Below, piece after piece: positions 38,029 to 47,361 of a DNA stretch of 64,000 bases. This DNA is from Loigolactobacillus iwatensis (GTDB taxonomy: Bacteria > Bacillota > Bacilli > Lactobacillales > Lactobacillaceae): contig NZ_RHNP01000005.1 of assembly GCF_003950295.1 (NCBI RefSeq), positions 19,425-83,424 on the forward strand. The letters run 5' to 3'. Made by a program: the position numbers and the translations under genes. The notes beneath the pieces are model-generated. The model did not search any database. It was not told the origin of the DNA and saw only the letters and a program-made list of their open reading frames with translations. How positions within the stretch are numbered: the stretch's first letter is position 1; each line of letters begins with the position of its first letter.

Positions 38029-38625
38029 TTATGCTTCATCAAGCATAATTTGTTTAATTTCCGTCTGTAAAACGGGAAGAACTGTCCCTTCAAACCAAGT
38101 ATTTTTATGCAACCAACCATAGTTAAGCGGTGATGGATGAACTAATGGAAAATAGTTAGGCAGATAATCTTCATAATGCCGAACAGTTTCCGTCAAAGTT
38201 CGCTGCCGCCGTTTTTGTAAATAATATTTTTGCGCGTACTGACCAATTAAAAGTGTTAAACGTACCTTGGGCATCAATTCTAATAGCGGTTCGTGCCACT
38301 TATCAGCAAAACCTTTCCGCGGTGGAAGATCGCCGTGTGCACCCTTACCTGGATAGTAAAAATCTAACGGCATCACAGCAATTTTACCAGAACGGTAAAA
38401 CTCATCCTTGCTTAATCCCATCCAGGCGCGCAAACGATCGCCACTTGGATCATCCCAAAACACCATTGATGCTTGCGCCTTTCGACTGGGAGCTTGACTA
38501 ATAATAAGAATTTCTGCCTGCGGAATAACGTGATAAAGTGGTTGAATTCCTTGAGCAGTAAATTCTTGATTTTGGGTATCGTTTTGAATTGCCGCAAATA
38601 TTTCCGACGCAGTTTTTATGTGCAT
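38029..38625 (-). CDS. Uracil-DNA glycosylase-superfamily protein
   Basis: 198 residues with the superfamily pattern. The segment LIISQAPSRKAQASMVFWDD holds the water-activating loop region, and VHPSPLNYGW near the C-terminus is the HPSP loop that enters the DNA minor groove. The family includes enzymes that excise uracil and members of unknown activity. It is a single gene. Confidence 0.82.
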   Translation of the reverse strand: MHIKTASEIFAAIQNDTQNQEFTAQGIQPLYHVIPQAEILIISQAPSRKAQASMVFWDDPSGDRLRAWMGLSKDEFYRSGKIAVMPLDFYYPGKGAHGDLPPRKGFADKWHEPLLELMPKVRLTLLIGQYAQKYYLQKRRQRTLTETVRHYEDYLPNYFPLVHPSPLNYGWLHKNTWFEGTVLPVLQTEIKQIMLDEA

Positions 38626-38774
38626 GCTGACCTCTCTCCTTTACTCCATCAACCTATTTTTAAATTAGTTAAAAACTTGATTCACCATCATGTGAGTAAA
38701 CGATCAACATTGGCGCAAGTTACTTGCCTAGCTGAATCCATCTGCTAAGTTCACTAAACCCGTAATTGTTCTGA

Positions 38775-40256
38775 CTAACCAATTGCCTTTTGCCGTTCTA
38801 ATCGTTGCGCCCAAAGATTAATTCCCAACGCAATTAGCATCAGTATTAATGATAAAAACATGATGTTGTGCAGGCCATTATGTAAAATAAGCCGCATCTG
38901 CGGAATTAACTGGGTCGGCAACGTTTTGAGATTGGTTGCATCACTAAGCTTATTCATCATTTTCATCGTAATTTTACCACCGGATTGGGCAACACCACTT
39001 CTTAGTGCACTGTTCATGATCAGTCCAAAAATTGAGGCCGTAAATGTCTGGCTCAACATCCGAATTAAAAAACTAAACGATGTAGCCACTGGAATATCTT
39101 TAGGATCAGCATCTTGTTGCACCTTTACTTGCAGTTCATTAAAGCAGGCACCGTTACCAAAACCTTCAAAAGCGGCAGCGACCAATAAAATCCAGTACGG
39201 TGTTTTAACTCCCATAACTAAAAGAAGGATAAATGAAATAGTTAACGTAATAATTCCCATAGCGATTACTTTTTGCGGTGTTAAATACCGGCGCAATGGC
39301 GCGACCGAACCAGATCCCATAAAATTAGTTAATGAACCGGGAATTTGCGTGGCACCACCAACCAAGGCCGTTGTCCCGAGTAATCCTTGGGCCCACATTG
39401 GACTGTAGATTAAGAAACCAACAAAGGCGCCCCAAATTAATGTGAATAAAATAAAATCAATCATTAGCGAGCGATTTTTAAAGAGTCGACTAGGAATAAT
39501 TGGATCGGCCACGCCACGTTCAAGGTACACCATGCCACCTAGGCAAATGGCCGCGAATACTAGCACGCCGGCAACAAGTAGTGAATTAGCGCTGCCGATC
39601 ATTTCAATCCCGGCAAGCAAACTCACTAAACCAATCGTCATTGAAATAATTCCGCGATAATCAACTGGTTGACTTTGCCGTGATTCATGCGTTGTTTGAT
39701 AATATATTTGCACTAAGATAGCCGAGATTAGGCCAATTGGTACGTTTAAATAGAAAACCCAGTGCCAACTGAACGTATCCACAATGTAGCCGCCAACCAA
39801 TGGTCCAATAATCGTTGCCGTGCTGTAACTCGCCGACACAAGTCCCAAAACCTGCATCCGTTTCCGAGGATTGGTAAACATCCGCGCGTAAATAATGTAC
39901 GGTAATGAAACCACCCCACCATTTCCGATTCCAGCGATGGTTCGTGCGATAATCAGAAAAACGATATTAGGTGCTAATCCTTCTAAAAGGGAACCCACTA
40001 CAAAAAAGAGCGCAGCCAGTTGGTAGCTGTGCTTATTGCCGATATGTTCGCCTAACTTACTCCATAGAGGCGTACTAACTGCTGTTCCTAACAAAAATAC
40101 CGCCACAATCCAGCCCATCATTTCAATTCCGTGTAAATCAGAAATAATGGCTGGTAATGCCGTATTAATGATAGTGTTATCCAACCCACTCATCGCATTT
40201 GACAACAACAATGCACAAGTGACAATGATAATATTATGCTTTGACAAACGATACAC
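38775..40256 (-). CDS. MFS drug exporter, DHA2-like (14 TM)
   Basis: 493 residues with about 14 hydrophobic segments. The conserved SGLDNTIINTALPAIISDL in helix 1, the loop motif KLGEHIGNKHSYQLA and the motif-C-like SYSTATIIGPLVGGYIVD support a proton-driven drug exporter. Substrate unknown. It is not paired with a regulator gene. The upstream gap (40257-40486) shows no clear operator. Confidence 0.88.
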   Translation of the reverse strand: MYRLSKHNIIIVTCALLLSNAMSGLDNTIINTALPAIISDLHGIEMMGWIVAVFLLGTAVSTPLWSKLGEHIGNKHSYQLAALFFVVGSLLEGLAPNIVFLIIARTIAGIGNGGVVSLPYIIYARMFTNPRKRMQVLGLVSASYSTATIIGPLVGGYIVDTFSWHWVFYLNVPIGLISAILVQIYYQTTHESRQSQPVDYRGIISMTIGLVSLLAGIEMIGSANSLLVAGVLVFAAICLGGMVYLERGVADPIIPSRLFKNRSLMIDFILFTLIWGAFVGFLIYSPMWAQGLLGTTALVGGATQIPGSLTNFMGSGSVAPLRRYLTPQKVIAMGIITLTISFILLLVMGVKTPYWILLVAAAFEGFGNGACFNELQVKVQQDADPKDIPVATSFSFLIRMLSQTFTASIFGLIMNSALRSGVAQSGGKITMKMMNKLSDATNLKTLPTQLIPQMRLILHNGLHNIMFLSLILMLIALGINLWAQRLERQKAIG

Positions 40257-40486
40257 TTCTTCCTAAAAAATTAAACTATCTCTATCATGCTACAACTTAT
40301 GCTGCCATTTTAAAATGCTGATTATTTGATACGCCAATTTTAGCGTCTTTAAGTGCTGAAAATATAACTATTTCATTCAAATTAGTCCCTAACGCCGGAG
40401 AAAAATTAGCTGAACGTTTGTTTGGCCTTTTTTCTTCTTAAGTAATATAATTAGCTCATTAAATCTGTAAAAAAGAGGTTAGACTA

Positions 40487-40858
40487 ATGAACCAAAAATT
40501 CCTTGAAGTTATGCAGCATGAAGGCCCAACTACCATTATTACGGTTAACGCACAGCCTGCTAGTGTCGTTAATACCTGGAGCTCATACGTTGAGATAAAA
40601 CAGGCCGATAATTACCTCCTTATCCCTGCAGCAGGGATGCACAGTATCGAAAATGATTTTCAAACTGACAACCGGGTTGTTTTAACTATGGGAAGCAAAG
40701 AAGTCCCCGGAACACAGGGACCTGGGGCTGGTTTTCACGTTTACGGAACCGGTGAATTTATAGAATCGGGAAGTGAATATGACGAAATGAAAGCTAAGTT
40801 CCCGTGGATTCGTAAGATATTAAAAGTTAAAATTGATGACATCGTTCAAAAAATTTAG
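40487..40858 (+). CDS. Pyridoxamine 5'-phosphate oxidase-like flavin-binding protein
   Basis: 123 residues with the split-barrel flavin-binding pattern (opening MQHEGPTTIITVNAQPASVVNTW, shown here in part, then LLIPAAGMHSIENDF). Small members of this group bind FMN or F420-like cofactors and act as reductases of unknown substrates. AAGAGGTTAG precedes the ATG. It is a single gene followed by a terminator. Confidence 0.78.
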   Translation: MNQKFLEVMQHEGPTTIITVNAQPASVVNTWSSYVEIKQADNYLLIPAAGMHSIENDFQTDNRVVLTMGSKEVPGTQGPGAGFHVYGTGEFIESGSEYDEMKAKFPWIRKILKVKIDDIVQKI

Positions 40859-40916
40859 TGTGCTTTTGAAAAAATAATTCGAAAACACCACACATTATAG
40901 CTAATAAATAATGACC

Positions 40917-40961
40917 AAAAGAAGTCTGCGACCTATTCAATTAGGTTGCGACTTCTTTTTT
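40917..40961. terminator. Terminator after the flavin-binding protein gene
   Basis: AAAAGAAGTC...GACCTA pairs with TAGGT...GACTTCTTTT, followed by a T-run. It can also serve the convergent nitroreductase. Confidence 0.8.
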
Positions 40962-41138
40962 GCTACTTTATGCACTTAATCGTGCTAATTCAAGCTTGTC
41001 GGCCACTATAAATTTTCTTGTTCAGACATAGATTTAACCAAAAAAGACACATCCACAATTAAACGTGAACGCATCCAGCTAAAAATTCTACTTTCATAAT
41101 CATTAAAAAGCACTAAATAACAACTACTATTTAAAAAC

Positions 41139-41804
41139 TTATTTGAACTGAACAACTTGATCGGCTTCGTAGCGAACTGATTTAACCTCGTCCTTATCGT
41201 CTGGAGCCGGCTTGCCAATTGCAACCGCCATAACGGGAACGTATCTGTCTGGATCCAATCCCATTGCGGTGGCCGCCTTAGTTGCGTCATACCCGGCAAT
41301 TGGATTTGTAGCGTAACCATGTCCCCGCGCAACTAGCATAAACTGCATCGCTGCCAAGGCACTGTCAACCGTGGCATCTGCCGTCAGCATTTCTTTCGAA
41401 GCACTTTCATAAAGTGGTAAGAAAGTTTTGAAAACCTCATCCCGTTTTTCAGCCGAAATTTGGCCGTTATCGTAGGCTTTATTCCATAAATTACGGTAAG
41501 ACTTAAACGCTAATGTGTCGCCAAAAATCATGACCATCGCCGAAGAAGTTTCTAGTTGTGGTGTATTAAAGTGCATAAAGAAGGAACGCAGTTTATCCTT
41601 ACCGGCTGGTGTGTCAACAACGACAAAGTGCCAAGCCTGTAAATTACACGCTGACGGTGCCGTAATTGCCTCTTTAATCATCGTTGTCATTTCATCGTGA
41701 GAAATTTTGACGGACTTATCGTAGTTACGAATTGACTGTCGCTTTAAAATAACATCCGCAAGATCATTATTCACAAACGTGCTCTTTTTAGTTAAAGTTG
41801 CCAT
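41139..41804 (-). CDS. Nitroreductase-family flavoprotein
   Basis: 221 residues. The N-terminal motif RQSIRNYDKSVKI and the segment APSACNLQAWHFVVVD mark FMN-dependent nitroreductases. MQFMLVARGHGYATNPIAGY is the typical C-terminal half. It reduces nitro groups, quinones or flavins with NAD(P)H. It lies 20 nt downstream of the short-chain dehydrogenase on the same strand, probably co-transcribed with it. Confidence 0.9.
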   Translation of the reverse strand: MATLTKKSTFVNNDLADVILKRQSIRNYDKSVKISHDEMTTMIKEAITAPSACNLQAWHFVVVDTPAGKDKLRSFFMHFNTPQLETSSAMVMIFGDTLAFKSYRNLWNKAYDNGQISAEKRDEVFKTFLPLYESASKEMLTADATVDSALAAMQFMLVARGHGYATNPIAGYDATKAATAMGLDPDRYVPVMAVAIGKPAPDDKDEVKSVRYEADQVVQFK

Positions 41805-41824
41805 AATAACTTCAAACCCTTTCT

Positions 41825-42718
41825 TTATTTGGCTGCTGGCTTTTCGCCATGTGTTTTATCTAAATATTTTGTGATCAGGTTAAGATCAGGCCCCTGTCCA
41901 TTAACAATCCCTTGCGCCCGGGCCACAATCAACGGATTAACCGCTGGGTGTGACAAAATATAGAATTCATTCTTCTCTAAGGCTGTGAAAATAAGTGCCG
42001 GAATTGTGTTAATGGACATCCCCGTCTTGATATCATTTTCTGCAAATTTTTGCCCATCTTTAAAGACCTTACTCGTATAATATGGATCACTAGTGTTGGT
42101 ATATTTAGCAGGGCGGTGCTGCTCAGAATGATAAAGATCAGTCTGCACAAACGCCGGACAAAAGACGTGCATGTGTACATTAGCCTTTGCCGCCTGTAAA
42201 TCATACTCAACGGCTTCTGTCATCCCAACACTAGCAAACTTGCTCGTGTAATACGCAGGCATTAACGGACTAGTGATCAACCCTGCCATTGACGCTACAT
42301 TGATGATATCACCACCATCTGGTTGCTTCATCATAATAGGAATAACCTGCTGTAAGGCATACACTTGACTCATAACATCCGCGTGCAAAATCCATTCCCA
42401 ATCACGTGTTGGCAACTCCCAAATTGATCCTGGTACTGCGACACCAGCGCTATTGACCAAGACATCAATTTGACCGAAACGCTTCATGGTAGTTGCAACT
42501 GCATTATCTACTGCAGTTTCCTCAGTCACATCCGTCGGGATCATTTCCGCATCGGCACCTAACGTAGTAACCTCATCGTAAATATCCTTTAATGCTGGTT
42601 CATCAATATCGGCCAAAGCAAGTTTCATCCCACGTTGAGCGGCTTCCTTAGCAATCGCTGCGCCAAAACCGTGGGCGGATCCAGTGATCAAAATAACTCG
42701 ATCTTTAAAATTATCCAT
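41825..42718 (-). CDS. Short-chain dehydrogenase/reductase
   Basis: 297 residues with TGSAHGFGAAIA at the N-terminus, NSAGVAVPGSI in the middle and the catalytic YYTSK near 158. Classical NAD(P)-dependent SDR; the substrate is unknown. The ATG at 42718 is preferred to the upstream TTG at 42727, though the ribosome site is modest. It forms a pair with the nitroreductase downstream. A TetR gene lies 130 nt upstream on the same strand. Confidence 0.85.
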   Translation of the reverse strand: MDNFKDRVILITGSAHGFGAAIAKEAAQRGMKLALADIDEPALKDIYDEVTTLGADAEMIPTDVTEETAVDNAVATTMKRFGQIDVLVNSAGVAVPGSIWELPTRDWEWILHADVMSQVYALQQVIPIMMKQPDGGDIINVASMAGLITSPLMPAYYTSKFASVGMTEAVEYDLQAAKANVHMHVFCPAFVQTDLYHSEQHRPAKYTNTSDPYYTSKVFKDGQKFAENDIKTGMSINTIPALIFTALEKNEFYILSHPAVNPLIVARAQGIVNGQGPDLNLITKYLDKTHGEKPAAK

Positions 42719-42800
42719 AAACACCAACTCACTTTCATTAGTAGAACTACCTAAATTAGTAATGTAAATTCACTTATTACGTATTACCTTACGAGAAGAG

Positions 42801-42814
42801 TATAAGCGCTTTCA
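42801..42814 (-). promoter_or_regulatory. Candidate cre (CcpA) site before the SDR-nitroreductase pair
   Basis: On the minus strand TGAAAGCGCTTATA matches the pattern TGNAANCGNWWNCA with one deviation, about 85 nt upstream of the SDR start. Confidence 0.4.
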
Positions 42815-42856
42815 AAAAGATAATACAGAGACAAAAATGGTGACTTGTTAGATATC

Positions 42857-43462
42857 TTACAGATCACCATTTTTGTTAAGTTTGTTCTTTTTATTCGCGG
42901 TTTCCAGTGAGAAGATAATGATATTATCTTGAGTATCCAAAATCTGCTGACGGATAAATTCCGGTGACGTTTTTAGACCAGTATTTAACCAATCTACGAC
43001 AATACTAACAAAGCCACCGGTAAAGAACCGTACGATAAAGTCCTGGTCTTCCTTAGATACAGCTAGGTGGTGCGTCCGTAAAATATAATCAATATAGCCT
43101 ATTAACACTGTTTGGATTGGTTCACGAAAGATACGGTTCATTTGTTCCAAATCCATCGTCGCGTAAAAGGAACGGTACTGCTTCTCATTAGCCTTCAGGT
43201 ATTTCAGCAACAAAAAAATATCCTCATCCCACGTATGATATTCCGGACTTCGTTGCAATAAACTCAGTGCCTCACTCACGAAGGTCCACTTAAGTAAATC
43301 GGTCGTACTATGAAAATGATAATAGAAGGTTGGCCGCGTATACGCCGTTATCGCAAGCAATTGCCGAACAGTAATCGTTTCAAAGGGTTGTCTGCCCATA
43401 AGCTGTTTTAGGGCCTTAGCAAATGTCTGTTTAGTTGTTAACGAAATTTCATTATTCTTCAT
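42857..43462 (-). CDS. TetR-family transcriptional regulator
   Basis: 201 residues with the N-terminal helix-turn-helix ITVRQLLAITAYTRPTFYYH near residue 25-44. The pattern of the rest (YLKANEKQYRSFYATMD, then FTGGFVSIVVDWL) matches the DhaS/TetR_C_8 subgroup. It lies upstream of the SDR-nitroreductase pair on the same strand and may regulate it. Confidence 0.87.
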   Translation of the reverse strand: MKNNEISLTTKQTFAKALKQLMGRQPFETITVRQLLAITAYTRPTFYYHFHSTTDLLKWTFVSEALSLLQRSPEYHTWDEDIFLLLKYLKANEKQYRSFYATMDLEQMNRIFREPIQTVLIGYIDYILRTHHLAVSKEDQDFIVRFFTGGFVSIVVDWLNTGLKTSPEFIRQQILDTQDNIIIFSLETANKKNKLNKNGDL

Positions 43463-43579
43463 GTGACCGCGCCTCCTTCTTTAAGATTTTTCCGACCTAA
43501 ACTTGGCAGTTAGCATAATAATCAAAATGTACTTCATCAAGCGACCTCTGAATGTTTTAGGGAGAAACTTTTAATAATT

Positions 43580-44113
43580 TTAAGATTGCTGGCTACCTTC
43601 ACCAATTTTTTCTAAAAACGTTGCTAATTCCTCCGGTGTTTCTGGCTGTTTTTTGGTTACCCAATCAATAATGACACTAGTCAAACCAGTAGCATGATAC
43701 CGAACATAATAATCGATTTCCCGAGCATTCAGATTTTGCAATTGTTTTTTATTTGCCGATAATTTCGCCAGAACTTGAGAGATATTATCGCGTAAAATAT
43801 CTTGTTGCTGTGCAAGCAATAAGATTCGAATGAAACTTGCATGATCTTTTAAAAATTGCATAATAAAAACTAATCCTTCATGTTGAACAACTGTTTTAGA
43901 ACCAAGTTTATCCGTCAATTCATTAACTATTTCTGCCATTTCACGCGTCAAAATATCTGTTATATTCTGATAGTGCCGATAAAAGGTCATACGTGAAATA
44001 CCAGCCACTTTCGTTAGTTCAGTGATCGAAATTTCATCAAATGCTTTCTTTTTAAGCAAGCGTTTAAGTGCCCCTAATAAATATTCTTCAATTGCTTTTG
44101 ATTGATCGGCCAT
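43580..44113 (-). CDS. TetR-family transcriptional regulator
   Basis: About 177 residues, with ISITELTKVAGISRMTFYRH as helix-turn-helix near residues 27-46 and the C-terminal GLTSVIIDWVTKKQPETPEE. The start at 44113 has AAGGAG about 12 nt upstream; in-frame GTG at 44137 would swallow that site. It is divergent from the SDR at 44257, with a 16-bp dyad between them, so it likely represses that gene and itself. Confidence 0.87.
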   Translation of the reverse strand: MADQSKAIEEYLLGALKRLLKKKAFDEISITELTKVAGISRMTFYRHYQNITDILTREMAEIVNELTDKLGSKTVVQHEGLVFIMQFLKDHASFIRILLLAQQQDILRDNISQVLAKLSANKKQLQNLNAREIDYYVRYHATGLTSVIIDWVTKKQPETPEELATFLEKIGEGSQQS

Positions 44114-44199
44114 TGACAATTTCACTCCTTTTGTCACTTATTGGTCTAGAAAGATTGTACTGCGAAAAGATTGGCGGTATACTCTTCTCAGCTTAAGCC

Positions 44200-44215
44200 T
44201 GTTACAACTGTAACA
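44200..44215. promoter_or_regulatory. Candidate TetR operator between divergent TetR and SDR genes
   Basis: TGTTACAACTGTAACA: 7-bp perfect half-sites around a 2-bp centre, in the 143-bp gap between the divergent genes. Confidence 0.6.
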
Positions 44216-44256
44216 TTATTATCACTATAAACCAACTAAGATGGGAGAAAACGAGT

Positions 44257-45096
44257 ATGACAACAAGAAAAGTAATTGCAATCACCGGCGCAAGTAGCGG
44301 AATGGGCAAAGCAGCTCTCCAATTATTTGCACAACGCGGCTGGACTGTCTATGGCGGTGCACGACGTGTGGAAAAAATCCCAACCGGCACCAATATTTAC
44401 GCCGTTAAATTAGATGTGACTGATTCAGAATCAAATCATACCTTTATCAGTACTATTTTAAATGAACAACACCGAATTGACGTCTTGATTAATAATGCCG
44501 GTTACGGCGAAGGTGGTCCAATTGAAGATATTGATCTGAAAAATGTACGTAAACAATTTGAGACTAATTTCTTTGGTGCCGCTGAATTAACTAAATTAGT
44601 TTTACCCACAATGCGCTCACAAAAAACTGGCCGTATCGTTAATATCTCATCAATTGGCGGTGATCTTTACATGCCACTAAATGCTTACTATCACGCCTCA
44701 AAGGCAGCCTTACAGCAATGGAGTGATTCGTTGGACCTCGAAGTACAACAATTTGGCATCCGTTCCGTCATTGTTCAACCTGGTGGAACCCAATCAGCTT
44801 GGGGCGACATTGCTGTACAGAATATGCGTAAAAATCTTAAAACGGATTCGGCCTATTTGCCACTTGTAAATACTCTAAGTAATGTCTTAAGCTCAAGTTC
44901 AAATATGATCAGTGCAACCTCGGCCGATCTGGCTAGAGTTTTCTATGCTGCCGCAACTGACCTTAATCCTAAACGTCGCTATTTCAATTCATTCGGTGAC
45001 CGTTTTGTTGTGCACGTCGCTCGGGCACACCCCAAAGTTTTTCGTGCTGCTTCCAGTGCACTCTTACGCCACTTAGATCGCCGTAACCGCGAATAA
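44257..45096 (+). CDS. Short-chain dehydrogenase/reductase
   Basis: 279 residues: TGASSGMGKAALQLF for cofactor binding, NNAGYGEGGPIED, and catalytic AYYHASKAAL near residue 149. Resembles oxidoreductases of the YbbO/retinol dehydrogenase-like group. Substrate unknown. It is probably controlled by the divergent TetR. TGGGAGA precedes the ATG. Confidence 0.88.
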   Translation: MTTRKVIAITGASSGMGKAALQLFAQRGWTVYGGARRVEKIPTGTNIYAVKLDVTDSESNHTFISTILNEQHRIDVLINNAGYGEGGPIEDIDLKNVRKQFETNFFGAAELTKLVLPTMRSQKTGRIVNISSIGGDLYMPLNAYYHASKAALQQWSDSLDLEVQQFGIRSVIVQPGGTQSAWGDIAVQNMRKNLKTDSAYLPLVNTLSNVLSSSSNMISATSADLARVFYAAATDLNPKRRYFNSFGDRFVVHVARAHPKVFRAASSALLRHLDRRNRE

Positions 45097-45164
45097 CGTA
45101 TTAATACCCATTTGCATTTTTGTTTGCATTACAAAAAAGTTAAAATCATAAAATAACCGTATTT

Positions 45165-45210
45165 AAAAAATGATGTATCCAGCCGCCTTAGGTTGAATAC
45201 ACCATTTTTT
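45165..45210. terminator. Bidirectional terminator
   Basis: AAAAAATGATGTAT pairs imperfectly with ATACACCATTTTTT around a 12-14 nt apical region. It lies between the plus-strand SDR and the minus-strand TetM-like gene. Confidence 0.75.
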
Positions 45211-45218
45211 AAACTTAT

Positions 45219-45380
45219 TTATGTCGATTGAATAACCAATCGCGTACTGCTGGAATTGCCAGACGTTTCCGCTAAACTACTAACACTAATTTTGTTTGAC
45301 AATCGATTTGTCAAATACGTTGCCAAGATAAAGATTAAAAGTAACGCCCCAGAGAAACCCAGTATCCGTTTTTCATTCCA
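45219..45380 (-). other. Possible small membrane ORF without a standard start
   Basis: Overlapping the TetM-like stop in the -1/+2 frame is an open frame of 53 codons. It reads NEKRILGFSGALLLIFILAT and then a polar tail ending STRLVIQST. It looks like a single-pass membrane peptide, but no ATG, GTG or TTG precedes the hydrophobic segment. It may be a decayed gene, a frameshift product, or chance. Confidence 0.25.
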
Positions 45381-47361
45381 TCAATTTAATTAAGTCCGCT
45401 TCTGAATAAACATAAGGAAAATGCGCCATTTGCGGCACTTGATCCCAGGCCACTGGATAACCAGCTCCGTGGGCACAAAAAACTGACCCTGGCGTGTTGT
45501 CCAAATCGGCAACTGGATCATATTTCAAATCCGCCATAACCGTTTTTGCATCATGACAAGGCCGATAACCCGCAACGATACATTCTAGCTGCCCCTGACC
45601 ATGCGTATAAGCGTGGACCTCCTGAGCATAGTCCTGCATTTCTGAAACCGGCGCAAAACCAGTCAGAGTCGTCGGCCCAGCACCAGAAATAGCGGTCACT
45701 TCTGGCGCGGCAAAACTACCACTCATTCGTTCAATATCACTCATCGCGCGACCAATTTGATCTTGGTTTATTTCCAGCCGAAATTGATACCAAGGTTCCA
45801 ACAGCTGACAGGCACCACGTTTTTTAAGCATCATTAAACCTTGCCTAATTGCCCGCCAAGTTGCTTCGCGGAAATCACCCCCAACAGAATGGACGATACT
45901 GGCCCTGCCACCTACAAGGGTAACCCGCATATCCGTAATTGGCGCACCAGTAAGAACCCCCAGCTGTTCTTTGGCCCGCAGATTGGCCAGCACCTGATGC
46001 TGCCAATTACGACCAAGCACTTCTAAACTGCAGTTAGCAGCGAAGGTCAGCCCACTGCCACGTGGCGCAGGCTGAAGCAGTAAATGAACTTCTGCATAGT
46101 GCCGCAGAGGTTCAAAATGACCCACTCCCTCGGTCGCCTGCGTAATCGATTCTTTGTAAAGAATACTCCCTTTACCAAAACTAACGTCTAAATTAAAACG
46201 TTCAAGTAGGATTTGCTGCAAAATTTCCAACTGAACTTCACCCATGATTTGAACCCTGATTTCCTGAAGGTGACTTGACCAAGAAACGTGTAACTGGGGA
46301 TCTTCATCCTCAAGTTGACGAAGTGCAGCGAGACAAACGTGAATGTCGTACGCCTTAGGATCAAGCGCATAGTTGAGAACAGGCTGAATCACTGGCGTAG
46401 CACCATCAACTTCGTTACCAAGTCCCTGGCCAGGATAAGTATTCGTTAGTCCAGCAATAGCGCAGATGTCACCGGCAGATATTTTTTGACAGGCCGTAAA
46501 TTTAGTCCCATTATAGACGCGCAATTGATTGGCCTTCTGCTCGTTTAATAAGACATCCTTAGTCCGAAGCACACCACCAGTTACTCGAATCCAAGTCAGC
46601 CGCTCACCTTTTTCGTCATACGAAATTTTAAATACGCGGGCGCCAAAGTCTTGCTTATCCGTTGCTGCATTAGTCCAGCGTTCAAGGCCAGCAAGTAAAT
46701 TATCAACGCCCGCTACCTTAAGTGCCGCGCCAAAATAACAAGGAAAGACCTCGCGGCGACCAATCATTTGCCGGACAGTACTGCCATCAAGCGCGCCAGA
46801 AGTTAGATAACCTTCAAGTACTTTATCATCACGGACAGCAATTTCTTCGGCCGCTTCAGCCGAGAAATCAGTATTTTGGACCTGCTCGTCTGCGTTAAAA
46901 TCAATACAGCCTGGTGAAAAAGTATTTTGTAACTGGTTAAGTACTTGCGTTTTATCAGCACCATTTGTATCCATTTTATTAACAAAAATAAACGTGGGCA
47001 CGTGATAATGCTCAAGTAAACGCCAAAGTGTCCGCGTATAACCCTGAATACCATCCGTCGCCGAAATCACCAGAATTGCGCAATCAAGGACGCTCAAAAC
47101 CTGCTCCGTCTGCGTCGCAAAATCTACGTGGCCAGGAGTATCTAACAAAGTTAACTTAAGGTCCCCGTACTGAAGACTGGCTTGGTGCGAAAAGATCGTG
47201 ATCCCACGTTTCTTCTCAAGTTTGTCTGGATCAAGAAAAGCGTCACCTTTATCAACCCGACCAAGTTTACGCAACTCACCGGCCCGGTAAAGCAATGCTT
47301 CCGAAAGCGTTGTTTTACCGGCATCAACGTGGGCAATAATTCCTGCAACGATGTGCTTCAT
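45373..47361 (-). CDS. TetM/TetO-like ribosomal protection GTPase
   Basis: 662 residues related to elongation factor G and TetM. The G motifs are intact: AHVDAGKTT, DTPGHVD and NKMD. Domains II-V follow, with the C-terminal segment ending LIKLME. Chromosomal lactobacillus members of this family are only distantly related to acquired Tet(M), and resistance cannot be concluded. The start at 47361 has AAAAGGAGAG upstream and gives the canonical MKHIVAGIIAHVDAGKTT. The in-frame ATG at 47397 precedes that site. Confidence 0.88.
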   Translation of the reverse strand: MKHIVAGIIAHVDAGKTTLSEALLYRAGELRKLGRVDKGDAFLDPDKLEKKRGITIFSHQASLQYGDLKLTLLDTPGHVDFATQTEQVLSVLDCAILVISATDGIQGYTRTLWRLLEHYHVPTFIFVNKMDTNGADKTQVLNQLQNTFSPGCIDFNADEQVQNTDFSAEAAEEIAVRDDKVLEGYLTSGALDGSTVRQMIGRREVFPCYFGAALKVAGVDNLLAGLERWTNAATDKQDFGARVFKISYDEKGERLTWIRVTGGVLRTKDVLLNEQKANQLRVYNGTKFTACQKISAGDICAIAGLTNTYPGQGLGNEVDGATPVIQPVLNYALDPKAYDIHVCLAALRQLEDEDPQLHVSWSSHLQEIRVQIMGEVQLEILQQILLERFNLDVSFGKGSILYKESITQATEGVGHFEPLRHYAEVHLLLQPAPRGSGLTFAANCSLEVLGRNWQHQVLANLRAKEQLGVLTGAPITDMRVTLVGGRASIVHSVGGDFREATWRAIRQGLMMLKKRGACQLLEPWYQFRLEINQDQIGRAMSDIERMSGSFAAPEVTAISGAGPTTLTGFAPVSEMQDYAQEVHAYTHGQGQLECIVAGYRPCHDAKTVMADLKYDPVADLDNTPGSVFCAHGAGYPVAWDQVPQMAHFPYVYSEADLIKLME

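Noticed and set aside
45373..47361. Acquired tetracycline resistance gene
   Set aside because: Sequence resembles the TetM family, but no mobile element or typical tet(M) leader is seen. Resistance is not shown by the sequence alone.
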